Shown here one piece after another: positions 32,702 through 41,340 of a DNA stretch of 42,840 bases. The stretch covers positions 1-42,840 of the forward strand of contig JAGCPF010000026.1 of the NCBI GenBank assembly GCA_017642335.1, in the 5' to 3' direction. Below the pieces are notes generated by a model. The model saw only the letters and a list, made by a program, of their open reading frames with translations. It did not search any database and was not told where the DNA came from. The position numbers and the translations under genes are program-made. This DNA comes from Fibrobacter sp. (GTDB lineage: Bacteria; Fibrobacterota; Fibrobacteria; Fibrobacterales; Fibrobacteraceae). Every line of letters starts with the position of its first letter. Positions within the stretch are counted from its first letter, which is position 1.

Positions 32702-33481
32702 ATGTCAATTAAAGAGCCCGATCAATCCGTATGGAATCGCTTTTGGCAGCGTAAGAACGACATGGACAAGGTCTATCCGTCGTCTCCGTCTATCATGAAT
32801 GCGATAAAGAAGAATTTTAAGCTGGAAGGCCTGAAGGTGCTGGAAGTCGGTGCGGGTACGGGCCGCGACAGTGCCGAATTGGCGCGTCTCGGCGCTGATG
32901 TCTATGTCCTTGATTTTGCAGAGAATAGCCTCAAGATCGTTGATTCGCTCCGCGCCAAGGAAAACCTCTACGGCAACCTGAAACTGGTGCGTGGCGATGC
33001 CTTCAAGGCGCCTTTCCCCGATTGCACTTTTGACCTCGTGTTCCACCAGGGCCTGGCGGAGCATTTCAAGGATTCGCTCCCGCTGCTCAAGGAAAACTAC
33101 AGAATCCTGAAACATGGCGGATGCTGCCTTTGCGACGTGCCGCAGACGGTCCACCCGTACACGATCATCAAGCATATCCTGATTGCGATGGACAAGTGGT
33201 TTGCCGGGTGGGAAAAGCAGTTCACCATGCCGCAGCTCAAGAAACTCATGAAGGACGCCGGTTTCGTCTGCGAGTACGCCTACGGCGACTGGATGCGCCC
33301 GAACCTTTACTACCGTATACTCCGTGAACTGGGATTCAAGTTCGGCGTGGAATTGCCGAAGTACCCGTTGCAGGGGACGCTCTATCAGAAGGCGAAGGAC
33401 GCCTTGCTGGACGCTTTGCAGTCCAATTCTTTGATGCACTACACGCAGCTCTGCATAGGTGTGCTGGGCCGCAAGCCGTAA
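32702..33481 (+). CDS. Class I SAM-dependent methyltransferase
   Basis: This 259-residue protein has the Rossmann-type methyltransferase fold. Motif I is LKVLEVGAGTGRDSAELA (about residues 44-61), the acidic ribose-binding residue is in VYVLDFAEN, and FDLVFHQGLAEHF matches motif IV. The N-terminus begins MSIKEPDQSVWNRFWQR. Open frame extends 49 codons further upstream but looks non-coding, and TATATT lies 9 nt before ATG 32702. It heads a run with a glycosyltransferase and a flippase-like protein, so methylation of an envelope glycan or lipid is a reasonable guess. The substrate is not known. Confidence 0.82.
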   Translation: MSIKEPDQSVWNRFWQRKNDMDKVYPSSPSIMNAIKKNFKLEGLKVLEVGAGTGRDSAELARLGADVYVLDFAENSLKIVDSLRAKENLYGNLKLVRGDAFKAPFPDCTFDLVFHQGLAEHFKDSLPLLKENYRILKHGGCCLCDVPQTVHPYTIIKHILIAMDKWFAGWEKQFTMPQLKKLMKDAGFVCEYAYGDWMRPNLYYRILRELGFKFGVELPKYPLQGTLYQKAKDALLDALQSNSLMHYTQLCIGVLGRKP

Positions 33482-33496
33482 GGGTCGCTCGATCCC

Positions 33497-34618
33497 GTGA
33501 ATATCCTCGTCGTCAATTATCGTGATAGAATGCATCCGGCTGCGGGCGGCGCGGAAAAGCACCTGCATCGCATCTTTTCGCGGATTGCCGCCATGGGACA
33601 CAAGGTCGTGCTGCTCACGACGATGTTCAAGGGCGCAAGCGAGCGCGAGGTGGTCGACGGCATCCAGGTGGTGCGTAGCGGGGGAGACCTGCTGTTCCAG
33701 CTGACGGTGGCGCGCATGGTTGGCAAGCTCGACCGCGAATTCCGATTCGACGTGGTGTACGAGGACTTGAACAAGCTGCCGCTGTTCACTCCGTACCTGT
33801 CGAAGAAGCCCGTGCTCGTGCAGATGCACCACCTCTGGCGATCTTCCATCTTTGCCGAGGCTCCGTTCCCGGTGGCGCTTGGTGTGTGGGCGTTCGAACG
33901 CGTGATTCCTTTTTTCTACCGCAAGCAGCGCTTTGTCGTGGTGAGCCCGAGTACCAAGGCGGAACTTGCCGGGATTGGCGTGGGCGAAAACCGCATTGAC
34001 GTAGTCTACAATGGGTCCGATCCGGTCGAGCGCCCGGAAACCCCGGCTCCGTCTGCTCTGTACTTTTTGTGGCTGTCCAGGGTGCACCGTTACAAGGGCA
34101 TCTGGACGGCGCTCCAGGCGTTCGAGATTTTTGCAAAGAAACAACCCGATGTGAAGCTTGTTGTCGCGGGGAGCGGCCCGCTGCTTTCGAAGTTGCCCGC
34201 CTGGCTCAAGGCACACGGACTTTCGGACCGCGTGGAAATTGCCGGGTTCGTGACGGCGGAACGCAAGCGCGAACTCATGGCGGGCGCTGTTGCCCTGTTG
34301 CAGACGAGCTACAAGGAAGGCTGGGGCTTGACCGTTGTCGAGGCTGCCCAGCTGGATACTCCCGCGATTGCCTCCGATGTTCCCGGACTTCGGGATAGCG
34401 TGCTTGACGGCCGGACAGGAATTCTCTTCCCGGTCGGGAATGCCGCGGCTTGTTCTGCGGCGATGGAAAAGGTTTATGCCGACAGGGGCTTGCGCGATTC
34501 CCTGGCCAAGTCGGCGAATGAATATGCGAAGACGTTCAGCTGGGACGATGCCGCAAGCAAGACTCTTGCCTTGCTGGAACAGGCAATCGCCTCTTGTGGC
34601 GGGGCGGGTGCAAAATGA
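33497..34618 (+). CDS. Glycosyltransferase family 4 protein
   Basis: This 373-residue GT-B glycosyltransferase begins at GTG 33497 with NILVVNYRDRMHPAAGGAEK, including the GGAEKH-type glycine loop near the acceptor site. The donor-binding half shows FLWLSRVHRYKG and the E-x7-E-like segment EGWGLTVVEAAQLDTPAIAS. It shares fold and order of motifs with the other glycosyltransferase of the window (19894-21021) but is only distantly similar. Its stop overlaps the start of the flippase-like gene (ATGA), which suggests they act on the same glycan or lipid-linked sugar. Confidence 0.88.
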   Translation: MNILVVNYRDRMHPAAGGAEKHLHRIFSRIAAMGHKVVLLTTMFKGASEREVVDGIQVVRSGGDLLFQLTVARMVGKLDREFRFDVVYEDLNKLPLFTPYLSKKPVLVQMHHLWRSSIFAEAPFPVALGVWAFERVIPFFYRKQRFVVVSPSTKAELAGIGVGENRIDVVYNGSDPVERPETPAPSALYFLWLSRVHRYKGIWTALQAFEIFAKKQPDVKLVVAGSGPLLSKLPAWLKAHGLSDRVEIAGFVTAERKRELMAGAVALLQTSYKEGWGLTVVEAAQLDTPAIASDVPGLRDSVLDGRTGILFPVGNAAACSAAMEKVYADRGLRDSLAKSANEYAKTFSWDDAASKTLALLEQAIASCGGAGAK

Positions 34619-35616
34619 AGATGAATCCTAAGTTTAAATCTGCGTTGGTATTCTGCCTCAAGCTGCTGGTTACGCTGATACCGGGTTATTTTGTTTACAA
34701 TAACATTGTCAAGGCTCCGGACTGGAGCATCGACGACCTGTATACGCTATTTACCCGCGAAAGCGTCTTGCCGTTTGTCATCGCCATTCTTTGCATGTTC
34801 CTCTCGAACTTTTCGGCTTGCCTCCAGTGGAAGCTGTTGCTCGAAAAGCAGGGCGTGAGACTTTCGTATTGGCGCCTGCTCAAGCTGTACTATGTCGGGC
34901 TGTTCTTCAACAACTTCATGCCGGGCAATGTCGGCGGCGACGTGAAGAAGGTCTACGACATCCGCATGCAGGGCGGGCAGGATACCGTGGGCGCGGGACT
35001 CACGGCGACGTTCTTCGATAGGCTGTTCGGCCTCTTCTTTATTACGTTGTTCGCTATCGCGGTGGGATTGCTGTTCTTTATGCACGATGCGGCGCAGCGC
35101 GCCTTCATGTGGCCCTCGCTGTGGATTTTCTTCGGGTTCTGCGTGCTGTTCGCATCGTTGTTCAGCCGCCGCCTGGGACTCTTGCTCAATAAGATCCTTT
35201 GCCGTATCCTTCCCGAAAAGATCGGGCTCCGACTGACGCACATGTTCAGGCGTTTCCAGAGCTTCAGGTCGGTCAACTTGTGGCTGGCTATCACGGGACT
35301 TTCGGCGGTGACGCAGTCGCTGCGCATTTTCGTCCACTACTTCTGCGGCATGGCCGTGGGCGTGGACCTGACGATGTCCTGGTATTTCTACTATATCCCG
35401 CTGGTCGCCATCGTGAGCGCGCTCCCGGTTTCGATTGGCGGTTTTGGACCCCGCGAACTTTTGGCGCAGTCGCTGTTCGCACGGGCCGGTGTCCCCGGGC
35501 TCGAATCCGTGGTGATCCAGTTGCTTGCATATTTCGTGAGCCTGGTGCTCAGCCTGTTCGGGGCCCTTGTGTTCTTGCTTGGCGGCCGTCCCGCCGGTAA
35601 AACGTCGGAATCGTAA
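34615..35616 (+). CDS. LPG-synthase-TM/flippase-like integral membrane protein
   Basis: This 333-residue protein has seven to eight transmembrane helices and matches the lysylphosphatidylglycerol-synthase TM (UPF0104, AglD-like) family. Members are thought to move lipids or lipid-linked sugars across the membrane. Typical segments are WKLLLEKQGVRLSYWRLLKL, YYVGLFFNNFMPGNVGGDVK (the family's best conserved stretch) and VSALPVSIGGFGPRELLAQS. ATG 34615 overlaps the previous stop by 4 nt. It has no soluble transferase domain, so lipid aminoacylation is unlikely. Function in export of the product of the two preceding genes is an inference. Confidence 0.85.
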   Translation: MKMNPKFKSALVFCLKLLVTLIPGYFVYNNIVKAPDWSIDDLYTLFTRESVLPFVIAILCMFLSNFSACLQWKLLLEKQGVRLSYWRLLKLYYVGLFFNNFMPGNVGGDVKKVYDIRMQGGQDTVGAGLTATFFDRLFGLFFITLFAIAVGLLFFMHDAAQRAFMWPSLWIFFGFCVLFASLFSRRLGLLLNKILCRILPEKIGLRLTHMFRRFQSFRSVNLWLAITGLSAVTQSLRIFVHYFCGMAVGVDLTMSWYFYYIPLVAIVSALPVSIGGFGPRELLAQSLFARAGVPGLESVVIQLLAYFVSLVLSLFGALVFLLGGRPAGKTSES

Positions 35617-35697
35617 CATTCCTTGGCAAGCGCCCCGTGCGCCTAGGCCTGTTGATTCATGTATTGGGGTGTTTTCCCCGGTTCAAAAAGAGGCGTT

Positions 35698-37863
35698 ATG
35701 GATGCGGAAGGCATCTTGGCTGGTCTGAATTCCGACCAGCGCGCGGCGGTATTACATGATTTCGAAAAGGGAGCCCAGCTGCTCGTGCTGGCGGGTGCGG
35801 GTTCCGGAAAGACTTCGGTGCTCACGAAGCGTATCCAGTACAGGATTCTGTCGGGGGAGCCTCCCGAGAAAATTCTTGCGCTCACGTTCACGGCGAAGGC
35901 TGCTGCCGAGATGCGCGAGCGAGTGCAGGCGTTGTTCCCCAATGCGGGTGTGCGCTTGTGTACGTTCCATTCGCTCGCCCTGTTCATGCTGCGGCAGGTC
36001 ATCGGGGAAAGCCCCGCTTACGAACTGCTTGGATTCAAGGTGCCGCCCACTCCGCGAGACGCCCCGGACCGGGATTTCCTGGCGAAACTCTCCAAACTCC
36101 ACGTCAAGTCGTTTAGCCGCGAGGACCTGTTTTCCGATAGCGTGCCGGCTTCGGTGGCGGTGAAACTCGAGGGGTTGCGTGCCGATGTCCTCGAATCCGG
36201 ACAGGTCGTGTTCGACGACCTGATTTACCTGGCAATCCGGCTCCTTGCGACAAACGAGGAGGCTTGCGCTTTTTTCCGCGAGATGTGGGAAGACATCATG
36301 GTGGACGAGTACCAGGACATCAACCCGCCGCAGTACCGGATGGTCCGTCTGCTTCTGGGTGATAGGAAAAACCTGTTCGTGGTGGGTGATGACGACCAGG
36401 CCATCTACGGGTTCCGCGGGGCGGACATCGGCAACATCAACCGCTTTTGCGACGACTTCAAGGACTGTACGATTATCCGCCTGGAGTGGAACTACCGCTC
36501 GGTGCCCGAGGTGCTTCATTTTTCGAACGAGATATTTACGAACAAGCCGCTCCGGCTGCGGAAGGTGCTGCGGGCGGGCAATCCCCGCGGTTCGGGAGGG
36601 AACCCGCTGTTCCGCGAAAATCGCAACGTGGAAATCTGGGACAGCGACAACCCCGTCGAGGAGATGGTGCGGATCGTGGCGCGCATGAAGGAACTCCGCG
36701 AGGGCTACGACCTGCACTGGAAAGACTTTGCGATTCTTGTGCGCTACAACCGCTTGCGCCTGTATTACGAGGAGGCGCTCCGCGACGCGCTAATCCCGGT
36801 GGCGGGCGAGAATGGTGACGGCGAGGGCGAGGTGGTGGAGGACGGGGTCCATGTGGAAACGGTACATGCCTCCAAGGGGCTACAGTATGCTGTGGTCTTC
36901 TATGCTGGACTGGCGGAGGGACTCACGCCCGGGGAATGCTTGGGTAGTCATGCGGAGCGAAAAAAACAACTTGACGAAGAAAGGAGGTTGTTCTATGTGG
37001 GGGTGACCCGGGCCGAGGCGTACCTGATTTTGTTATATTGTCGGAGAAGGTTTTGGAAGGGCCGTTTGCGGAACATGCGCCGGTCCCGATTCCTTCCGAA
37101 ACAGAATAAGGTTGATGGGTTTATGAAAATGCCGCTTTTATTGTTCAAAATTCGTGCCGTGGCTGCTGCACTTGCGTATATGTTCGTGCATATTCCCCTA
37201 TTCCTTTTTGTCCTGCTTTTCATGAAAAAGGATGCCGACCGCTGGCTGGATTACAAGATACAGAGCTTTTCCAAGTTCTGCATGAAGTTCCTCCGGGTCA
37301 ACCTGACCATTTTGGACCAGGCGAACCTCGCCAAGGTGGACTGGACCCGGCCGGTGTTTGTCATGGGTAACCATGGTTCCTATGCGGATATTCCGGTGGC
37401 GTTCATCGCGCTTGAACGCAAGACCGGTTTTATCGCGAAGTCCGACCTCTTGAGAATACCGTTCCTTGGTTTCTGGATGAAGCGCCTCGGTTGCATATAC
37501 GTTGACCGGCAGAAAAGCGGTGCCGCAAAATCTGTCCACGAGGCCGTCAAGCACAATTTGCAGTCGGCTCCGCTCATTTTTGTGTTCCCTGAGGGAACGC
37601 GTAGCAAGACAGGCAAGCTTTCGCCGTTCAAGAGTGGCGGATTTCGTTTTTCCGTGGAGACCGATGCAATTGTCCTCCCCGTCGTGTTCAAGGGAACTCG
37701 TCAGGTATGGGAAGGGCGAGTGTCGTCTGCCCCTTGCGACGTGAACGTGCGCATTCTCGAACCGATTGACGTGGCTGCCCTCAAGAAGGAACGCGGCGGC
37801 GTGCTCGACCCCAAGAAGGACCTCATGCCGATGGTACGCAAGGTCATGGAGGACAACCTGTGA
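35698..37863 (+). CDS. In-frame fusion of a compact UvrD/Rep-type helicase and a PlsC-type acyltransferase
   Basis: One uninterrupted 721-residue frame encodes two unrelated proteins. Residues 1-470 are a superfamily 1 helicase: Walker A AGAGSGKT, FTAKAAAEM, the DEYQD box (VDEYQDIN), GDDDQAIYGFRGAD, EWNYRS, TVHASKGLQ and FYVGVTRAEAYL, ending with the usual SRFLPKQ. Residues 476-721 are a 1-acyl-glycerol-3-phosphate acyltransferase: membrane segment, GNHGSYADIPV (HX4D catalytic motif) and FPEGTRSKTG. The helicase half is short, with only about 110 residues between motifs IV and V, so the 2B subdomain seems missing. ATG 35698 has AGAGG 5 nt upstream. In-frame ATG 37123 could start a separate acyltransferase. 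The stop overlaps murI. Confidence 0.85.
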   Translation: MDAEGILAGLNSDQRAAVLHDFEKGAQLLVLAGAGSGKTSVLTKRIQYRILSGEPPEKILALTFTAKAAAEMRERVQALFPNAGVRLCTFHSLALFMLRQVIGESPAYELLGFKVPPTPRDAPDRDFLAKLSKLHVKSFSREDLFSDSVPASVAVKLEGLRADVLESGQVVFDDLIYLAIRLLATNEEACAFFREMWEDIMVDEYQDINPPQYRMVRLLLGDRKNLFVVGDDDQAIYGFRGADIGNINRFCDDFKDCTIIRLEWNYRSVPEVLHFSNEIFTNKPLRLRKVLRAGNPRGSGGNPLFRENRNVEIWDSDNPVEEMVRIVARMKELREGYDLHWKDFAILVRYNRLRLYYEEALRDALIPVAGENGDGEGEVVEDGVHVETVHASKGLQYAVVFYAGLAEGLTPGECLGSHAERKKQLDEERRLFYVGVTRAEAYLILLYCRRRFWKGRLRNMRRSRFLPKQNKVDGFMKMPLLLFKIRAVAAALAYMFVHIPLFLFVLLFMKKDADRWLDYKIQSFSKFCMKFLRVNLTILDQANLAKVDWTRPVFVMGNHGSYADIPVAFIALERKTGFIAKSDLLRIPFLGFWMKRLGCIYVDRQKSGAAKSVHEAVKHNLQSAPLIFVFPEGTRSKTGKLSPFKSGGFRFSVETDAIVLPVVFKGTRQVWEGRVSSAPCDVNVRILEPIDVAALKKERGGVLDPKKDLMPMVRKVMEDNL

Positions 37864-38669
37864 TAGGTGTGTTCGATTCGGGGTTCGGCGGGCTGACCAT
37901 ATTGCGCGACTTGCGCAAGGCGCTCCCGCAGTACGATTACCTGTACCTGGGCGACAACGCCCGTGCGCCTTACGGCTCCCGCAGCTTCGAGACGATTTAC
38001 CGCTATACGTTGCAGGCCGTGCGCGAACTGTTCGCCCGCGGGTGCCCGCTGGTCATCCTCGCTTGCAACACGGCGAGCGCGAAGGCTCTGCGCAGCATAC
38101 AGCAGCAGGTCTTGCCTGTGGAATTCCCGGACAGGCGCGTGCTCGGCATCGTGCGGCCCACGGCCGAGGAAATCGGGAAATTTTCCAAGACGGGCCATAT
38201 CGGCATCTTCGGGACGTCCGGGACCGTGTCGTCGGGGAGCTACCTCCTCGAAATAGAGCATTTTTACCCGGAACTGAAGGTGACCCAGCATGCCTGCCCC
38301 ATGTGGGTGCCGCTCGTGGAGTACGGCGAGCGCGGTACGGAAGGGGCGAAGTTCTTCGTGAAGAAGGACGTGGATGCCCTCCTGGCCGCCGACCCGGATA
38401 TCGACACTGTTCTGTTGGCCTGTACCCATTATCCGCTCCTGAAGGACGAAATCCTGGCCGCACTGCCCCCGCATGTCCGCCTCGTTTTCCAGGGGGATAT
38501 CGTCGCGGGCAAGACCGTGGACTACCTGGAACGCCATCCGGAGATGGAAGTCCGGCTGTCGAAGAACGGGAAATGTTCCTTTTTGACGACCGATACCGCT
38601 AAATTTTTCGAAAAAGGCGCTTTTTTGTTCGGAATGTCGGATATTTCGGCGGAGTCATTGACTTTTTAG
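37860..38669 (+). CDS. murI: Glutamate racemase
   Basis: This 269-residue enzyme makes D-glutamate for peptidoglycan. The first catalytic Cys is in ILACNTASAKAL and the second in LLACTHYPLLKDE. The N-terminal GVFDSGFGGLTILRDL and the YLGDNARAPYG motif are diagnostic of the family. Translation starts at GTG 37860, overlapping the stop of the helicase-acyltransferase gene as GTGA, so it is translationally coupled to that gene. Length is normal. No terminator is obvious downstream. Confidence 0.95.
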   Translation: MIGVFDSGFGGLTILRDLRKALPQYDYLYLGDNARAPYGSRSFETIYRYTLQAVRELFARGCPLVILACNTASAKALRSIQQQVLPVEFPDRRVLGIVRPTAEEIGKFSKTGHIGIFGTSGTVSSGSYLLEIEHFYPELKVTQHACPMWVPLVEYGERGTEGAKFFVKKDVDALLAADPDIDTVLLACTHYPLLKDEILAALPPHVRLVFQGDIVAGKTVDYLERHPEMEVRLSKNGKCSFLTTDTAKFFEKGAFLFGMSDISAESLTF

Positions 38670-38750
38670 CGCACAATATGTATTTTGCAGACGTAATCAA
38701 CGAACCGTTCTCGGTCCGCTTGTATTTTTGTTATTAAGAAAGGATAGAAA

Positions 38751-39389
38751 ATGCCGAAGACTCAGATTAACCTCGAAGGATGGCAGGACTACCGTGGCAA
38801 CATGGCAGGAAGCTTGCTTTACGTTGAAACCAGTCACCAGTCCGAAGTCCCTGTTCGCGACCAGATGAATGAAAACGGCAAGGGCTTTTTCTACGAGCCG
38901 AACTACGAGACCAGCACCTACGGCCTCATGAGCTGCTGCAACGTGAAGAATATTAATGCCATTGTCAAGGCGAAGAGCCGCTACATCCTCTTCGGGACCC
39001 GCTACGAGGGCCTGAGCGATTCCGAGCTGCGCAACAAGTACCTCATCATGGGTTACATGCGCATCGACAAGATCAAGGACGTGCGTACCCGCCATATCCA
39101 GCGCTACATGGCCAACCCGGACCTCCCGGAACCGGAATGCATGTTGCTGGAGCACAACTGGGCCGTTTACGGACCGATGCGTTTTGTTTCCATGAACGAT
39201 TCCTTCCTCGTGACCGACGAAATCCTCAAGGAATGGGGATACAGGGGCCATGCCTCCCGCCAGCTCAAGGCCGTGTTCAGCAAGGATCACCTGGAACAGA
39301 TTCTCAACCACCTGAACTCCAAGGAAGACATGATCGACGAATACATCGCGACTGTCGACGAGTACAAGGAAGCCCTGGCGGAAGAGTAA
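38751..39389 (+). CDS. Conserved-looking soluble protein of unknown function
   Basis: I do not recognise this 212-residue protein. It has no signal peptide or membrane segment. It begins MPKTQINLEGWQDYRGNMAG and contains a beta-rich central part (YILFGTRYEG, then KYLIMGYMRIDKIKDVR) that recalls small PUA- or EVE-like folds binding modified bases; this is only an impression. It has two adjacent Cys (MSCCNVK) and a helical acidic C-terminus ending in EALAEE. A good ribosome site (AAGGA, about 7 nt before ATG 38751), normal codon use and a strong terminator support a real gene. It is transcribed alone or after murI. Confidence 0.75.
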   Translation: MPKTQINLEGWQDYRGNMAGSLLYVETSHQSEVPVRDQMNENGKGFFYEPNYETSTYGLMSCCNVKNINAIVKAKSRYILFGTRYEGLSDSELRNKYLIMGYMRIDKIKDVRTRHIQRYMANPDLPEPECMLLEHNWAVYGPMRFVSMNDSFLVTDEILKEWGYRGHASRQLKAVFSKDHLEQILNHLNSKEDMIDEYIATVDEYKEALAEE

Positions 39390-39408
39390 TACAAAATAGT
39401 TTGTATGA

Positions 39409-39447
39409 CAAAACCCCCGTTCCGGAAAGGAACGGGGGTTCTTGTTT
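39409..39447. terminator. Bidirectional terminator between two converging genes
   Basis: ACCCCCGTTCC (39413-39423) pairs perfectly with GGAACGGGGGT (39429-39439) around GGAAA. T-rich sequence follows on both strands, so it can serve both the hypothetical gene and pdxJ. Confidence 0.9.
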
Positions 39448-39462
39448 TAAATAGGTTGTAAA

Positions 39463-40200
39463 CTACTTGTCCGCGTTGCGGATGACGTCAATCATGTCCC
39501 TGACGGCGCGGTCCATGCCCACCATGACGGCGCGGCCCACGACGCTGTGGCCGACGATGATTTCGTCGATGCCATCGATGGCGGCGATGTTCACGGCGTT
39601 CCTGTAGTTGAGTCCGCGGCCGGCGAACACCTGGAGGCCATATTTGCGGGCGAGAACGGTCATGTCCTGGATAGCGGAGATTTCGCGGTCGACTTCCTGG
39701 CGGCTACCCATGTCGTAGGCGATGGCGTACTTGCCCGTATGGAACTCGACGATGTCGGCACCGACCTTCTTGGCGGCCTTGACCTGTTCTGTTTCGGGCT
39801 CGATGAACACGCTCACGGCGATGTCGTTGTTCTTGAGCGTCATGACTGCCTTGGCGAGGACTTCCGCTGCGGCGGCGACGTTGAGGCCGTCTTCGGTCGA
39901 GAGTTCCTGGCGGTTTTCGGGGACGAGGGTCACCATGTCCGGCTGGATGTTAATGGCGAACTGGATCATTTCCTGTGTGGGGGCCATTTCCAGGTTGAGC
40001 TTGGTCGTGACGGTGCCACGGAGCAGGCGGATATCGCGGTCCTGGATGTGGCGCTTGTCTTCGCGGAGGTGGGCGGTGATGCCGTTTGCTCCGGCAAGTT
40101 CGGCGATGTACGCGGCGGCAATCGGATCCGGTTCCCTGATTTTACGGGCTTCGCGTATGGTGGCGATGTGGTCGATGTTTATTCCGAGCTTTACAGTCAT
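39463..40200 (-). CDS. pdxJ: Pyridoxine 5'-phosphate synthase
   Basis: This 245-residue enzyme performs the last ring-closing step of the DXP-dependent vitamin B6 pathway, joining 3-amino-2-oxopropyl phosphate and deoxyxylulose phosphate. The N-terminus VKLGINIDHIATIREARK, the region ITAHLREDKRHIQDRD, FAGRGLNYRN and EIIVGHSVVGRAVMVGM are all typical. ATG 40200 has a strong AGGAG about 8 nt upstream. It lies 12 nt after the divergent polysaccharide deacetylase gene on the same strand, so the two are probably co-transcribed. The functional link is not obvious. The other pathway genes are not in the window. Confidence 0.96.
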   Translation of the reverse strand: MTVKLGINIDHIATIREARKIREPDPIAAAYIAELAGANGITAHLREDKRHIQDRDIRLLRGTVTTKLNLEMAPTQEMIQFAINIQPDMVTLVPENRQELSTEDGLNVAAAAEVLAKAVMTLKNNDIAVSVFIEPETEQVKAAKKVGADIVEFHTGKYAIAYDMGSRQEVDREISAIQDMTVLARKYGLQVFAGRGLNYRNAVNIAAIDGIDEIIVGHSVVGRAVMVGMDRAVRDMIDVIRNADK

Positions 40201-40212
40201 ACAATCTCCTGT

Positions 40213-41310
40213 CTAATACGAAATAAAAGTAGATAAATTCACGATGGATGTGCCCTGGGCCTCGGCTTTTTTCTGCAAGGTGGCGGCCATGTCGAGCCCT
40301 TCGTCGTTCAGGGGGATGACCATGGAGGCTATGCCGTTCTTGCGGGCGTCCTTGAGTTTATGCTTCACGTAGTCGCCGAGGGTGCTGTTGTCGGGGTTGT
40401 AGGGGGCGGTGCTGTTGCATTTGATTTTGAAATCCTTGCACGTTTCCTGGACTTTGGTCATCTTGTTGAGGGAGAGGTCGACGAAGGCGAGCTTGTGCGC
40501 CTCGAGGGGCTTGAATGTCGCCTGCAGCAGTTGCTTGTGCTCCACGGCCTGTTCGCCGAACCGCGTGGCGACTCCCATGGCGTCGGGGAAGACGGTCTTT
40601 GCCTCGTTGATGATTTCACCGATTTGCTCTTCGGTATGGTGGATTCTTATCGGGCGGTACTTGTTGTGCCGCTTGTTCAGCTTGTTCGATTCCATGTAGA
40701 GCCACAGGAAAACGTCTTTGTGCTTCACGTGCTTGACGTCGGTGACGAATCCTTCGGGCATGTTGAACGGGGTGACGAGCAGCGTGAACGGGTATTCCAG
40801 CTTGTTCAGGGCGACAATCTGCTCCGGGGTCAGCTCCGTGACCTGGAACGAGACGGCCAGCACGGAGGCGTTGGAACGGAATACGTTTTCGGAAACTTGC
40901 AACTCCAGGTCGAGCGTGTCGCCTTCGGGCTTGAGAACCTTGAGCCTTGCCGCCTGGAAGACGTTCGGGTTGTCGTGCAGTTCTTCCATATATAATACGT
41001 TCCCGCCGCGGGCCTGGATGAACCGCTGCGCCTGCAGTAGGTAGACGATGATGGTGCTGCCCTTGCCGAGAGTCCAGACGTCGAGGTTCTTTTTCTTGTT
41101 GAAGCGCGTGCTCAGCACCTGGAGTTCGCTCTTGAGCCCGTCAACAAAGGGGAGGGAATCCTGTGCGCTGGCTTCGGGAGAGGATTCTTCGGAGACGATG
41201 CTTTTCGGGAGCCACTGCTTGCCGAAATCCGTCTTGGGCAGGAAATACACTATGGCCGCAATTATTCCGCAGACAATAAATAGGGCGACGATATGTTTTA
41301 TCTTGCTCAT
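40213..41310 (-). CDS. Divergent polysaccharide deacetylase family protein
   Basis: This 365-residue protein has an N-terminal membrane anchor (about residues 6-25, IVALFIVCGIIAAIVYF) and a C-terminal divergent polysaccharide deacetylase domain (roughly residues 185-365). The domain shows YPFTLLVTPFN, DVFLWLYMES, DAMGVATRFGEQAV and GIASMVIPLNDEGLDMA. The second-strand metal motif of classical NodB-type enzymes is not evident, as in the divergent subfamily, so catalytic activity is uncertain. The middle part (about 40-170) is a separate alpha/beta region. It starts at ATG 41310, 16 nt from the shared -10 region with miaA. Open frame upstream overlaps miaA and is not used. Confidence 0.72.
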   Translation of the reverse strand: MSKIKHIVALFIVCGIIAAIVYFLPKTDFGKQWLPKSIVSEESSPEASAQDSLPFVDGLKSELQVLSTRFNKKKNLDVWTLGKGSTIIVYLLQAQRFIQARGGNVLYMEELHDNPNVFQAARLKVLKPEGDTLDLELQVSENVFRSNASVLAVSFQVTELTPEQIVALNKLEYPFTLLVTPFNMPEGFVTDVKHVKHKDVFLWLYMESNKLNKRHNKYRPIRIHHTEEQIGEIINEAKTVFPDAMGVATRFGEQAVEHKQLLQATFKPLEAHKLAFVDLSLNKMTKVQETCKDFKIKCNSTAPYNPDNSTLGDYVKHKLKDARKNGIASMVIPLNDEGLDMAATLQKKAEAQGTSIVNLSTFISY

Positions 41311-41320
41311 GGTGCTTTTA

Positions 41321-41334
41321 AATATAATTATATT
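41321..41334. promoter_or_regulatory. Palindromic shared -10 region for the deacetylase gene and miaA
   Basis: AATATAATTATATT (41321-41334) is a perfect 14-bp palindrome in a 30-bp divergent gap. A consensus TATAAT lies on the plus strand (41323-41328), and an identical one on the minus strand (41332-41327), overlapping it. Start codons are 12 nt and 16 nt from these hexamers, so both mRNAs would have leaders of only about 5-10 nt. No good -35 is visible for either. Confidence 0.65.
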
Positions 41335-41340
41335 GGCGAC

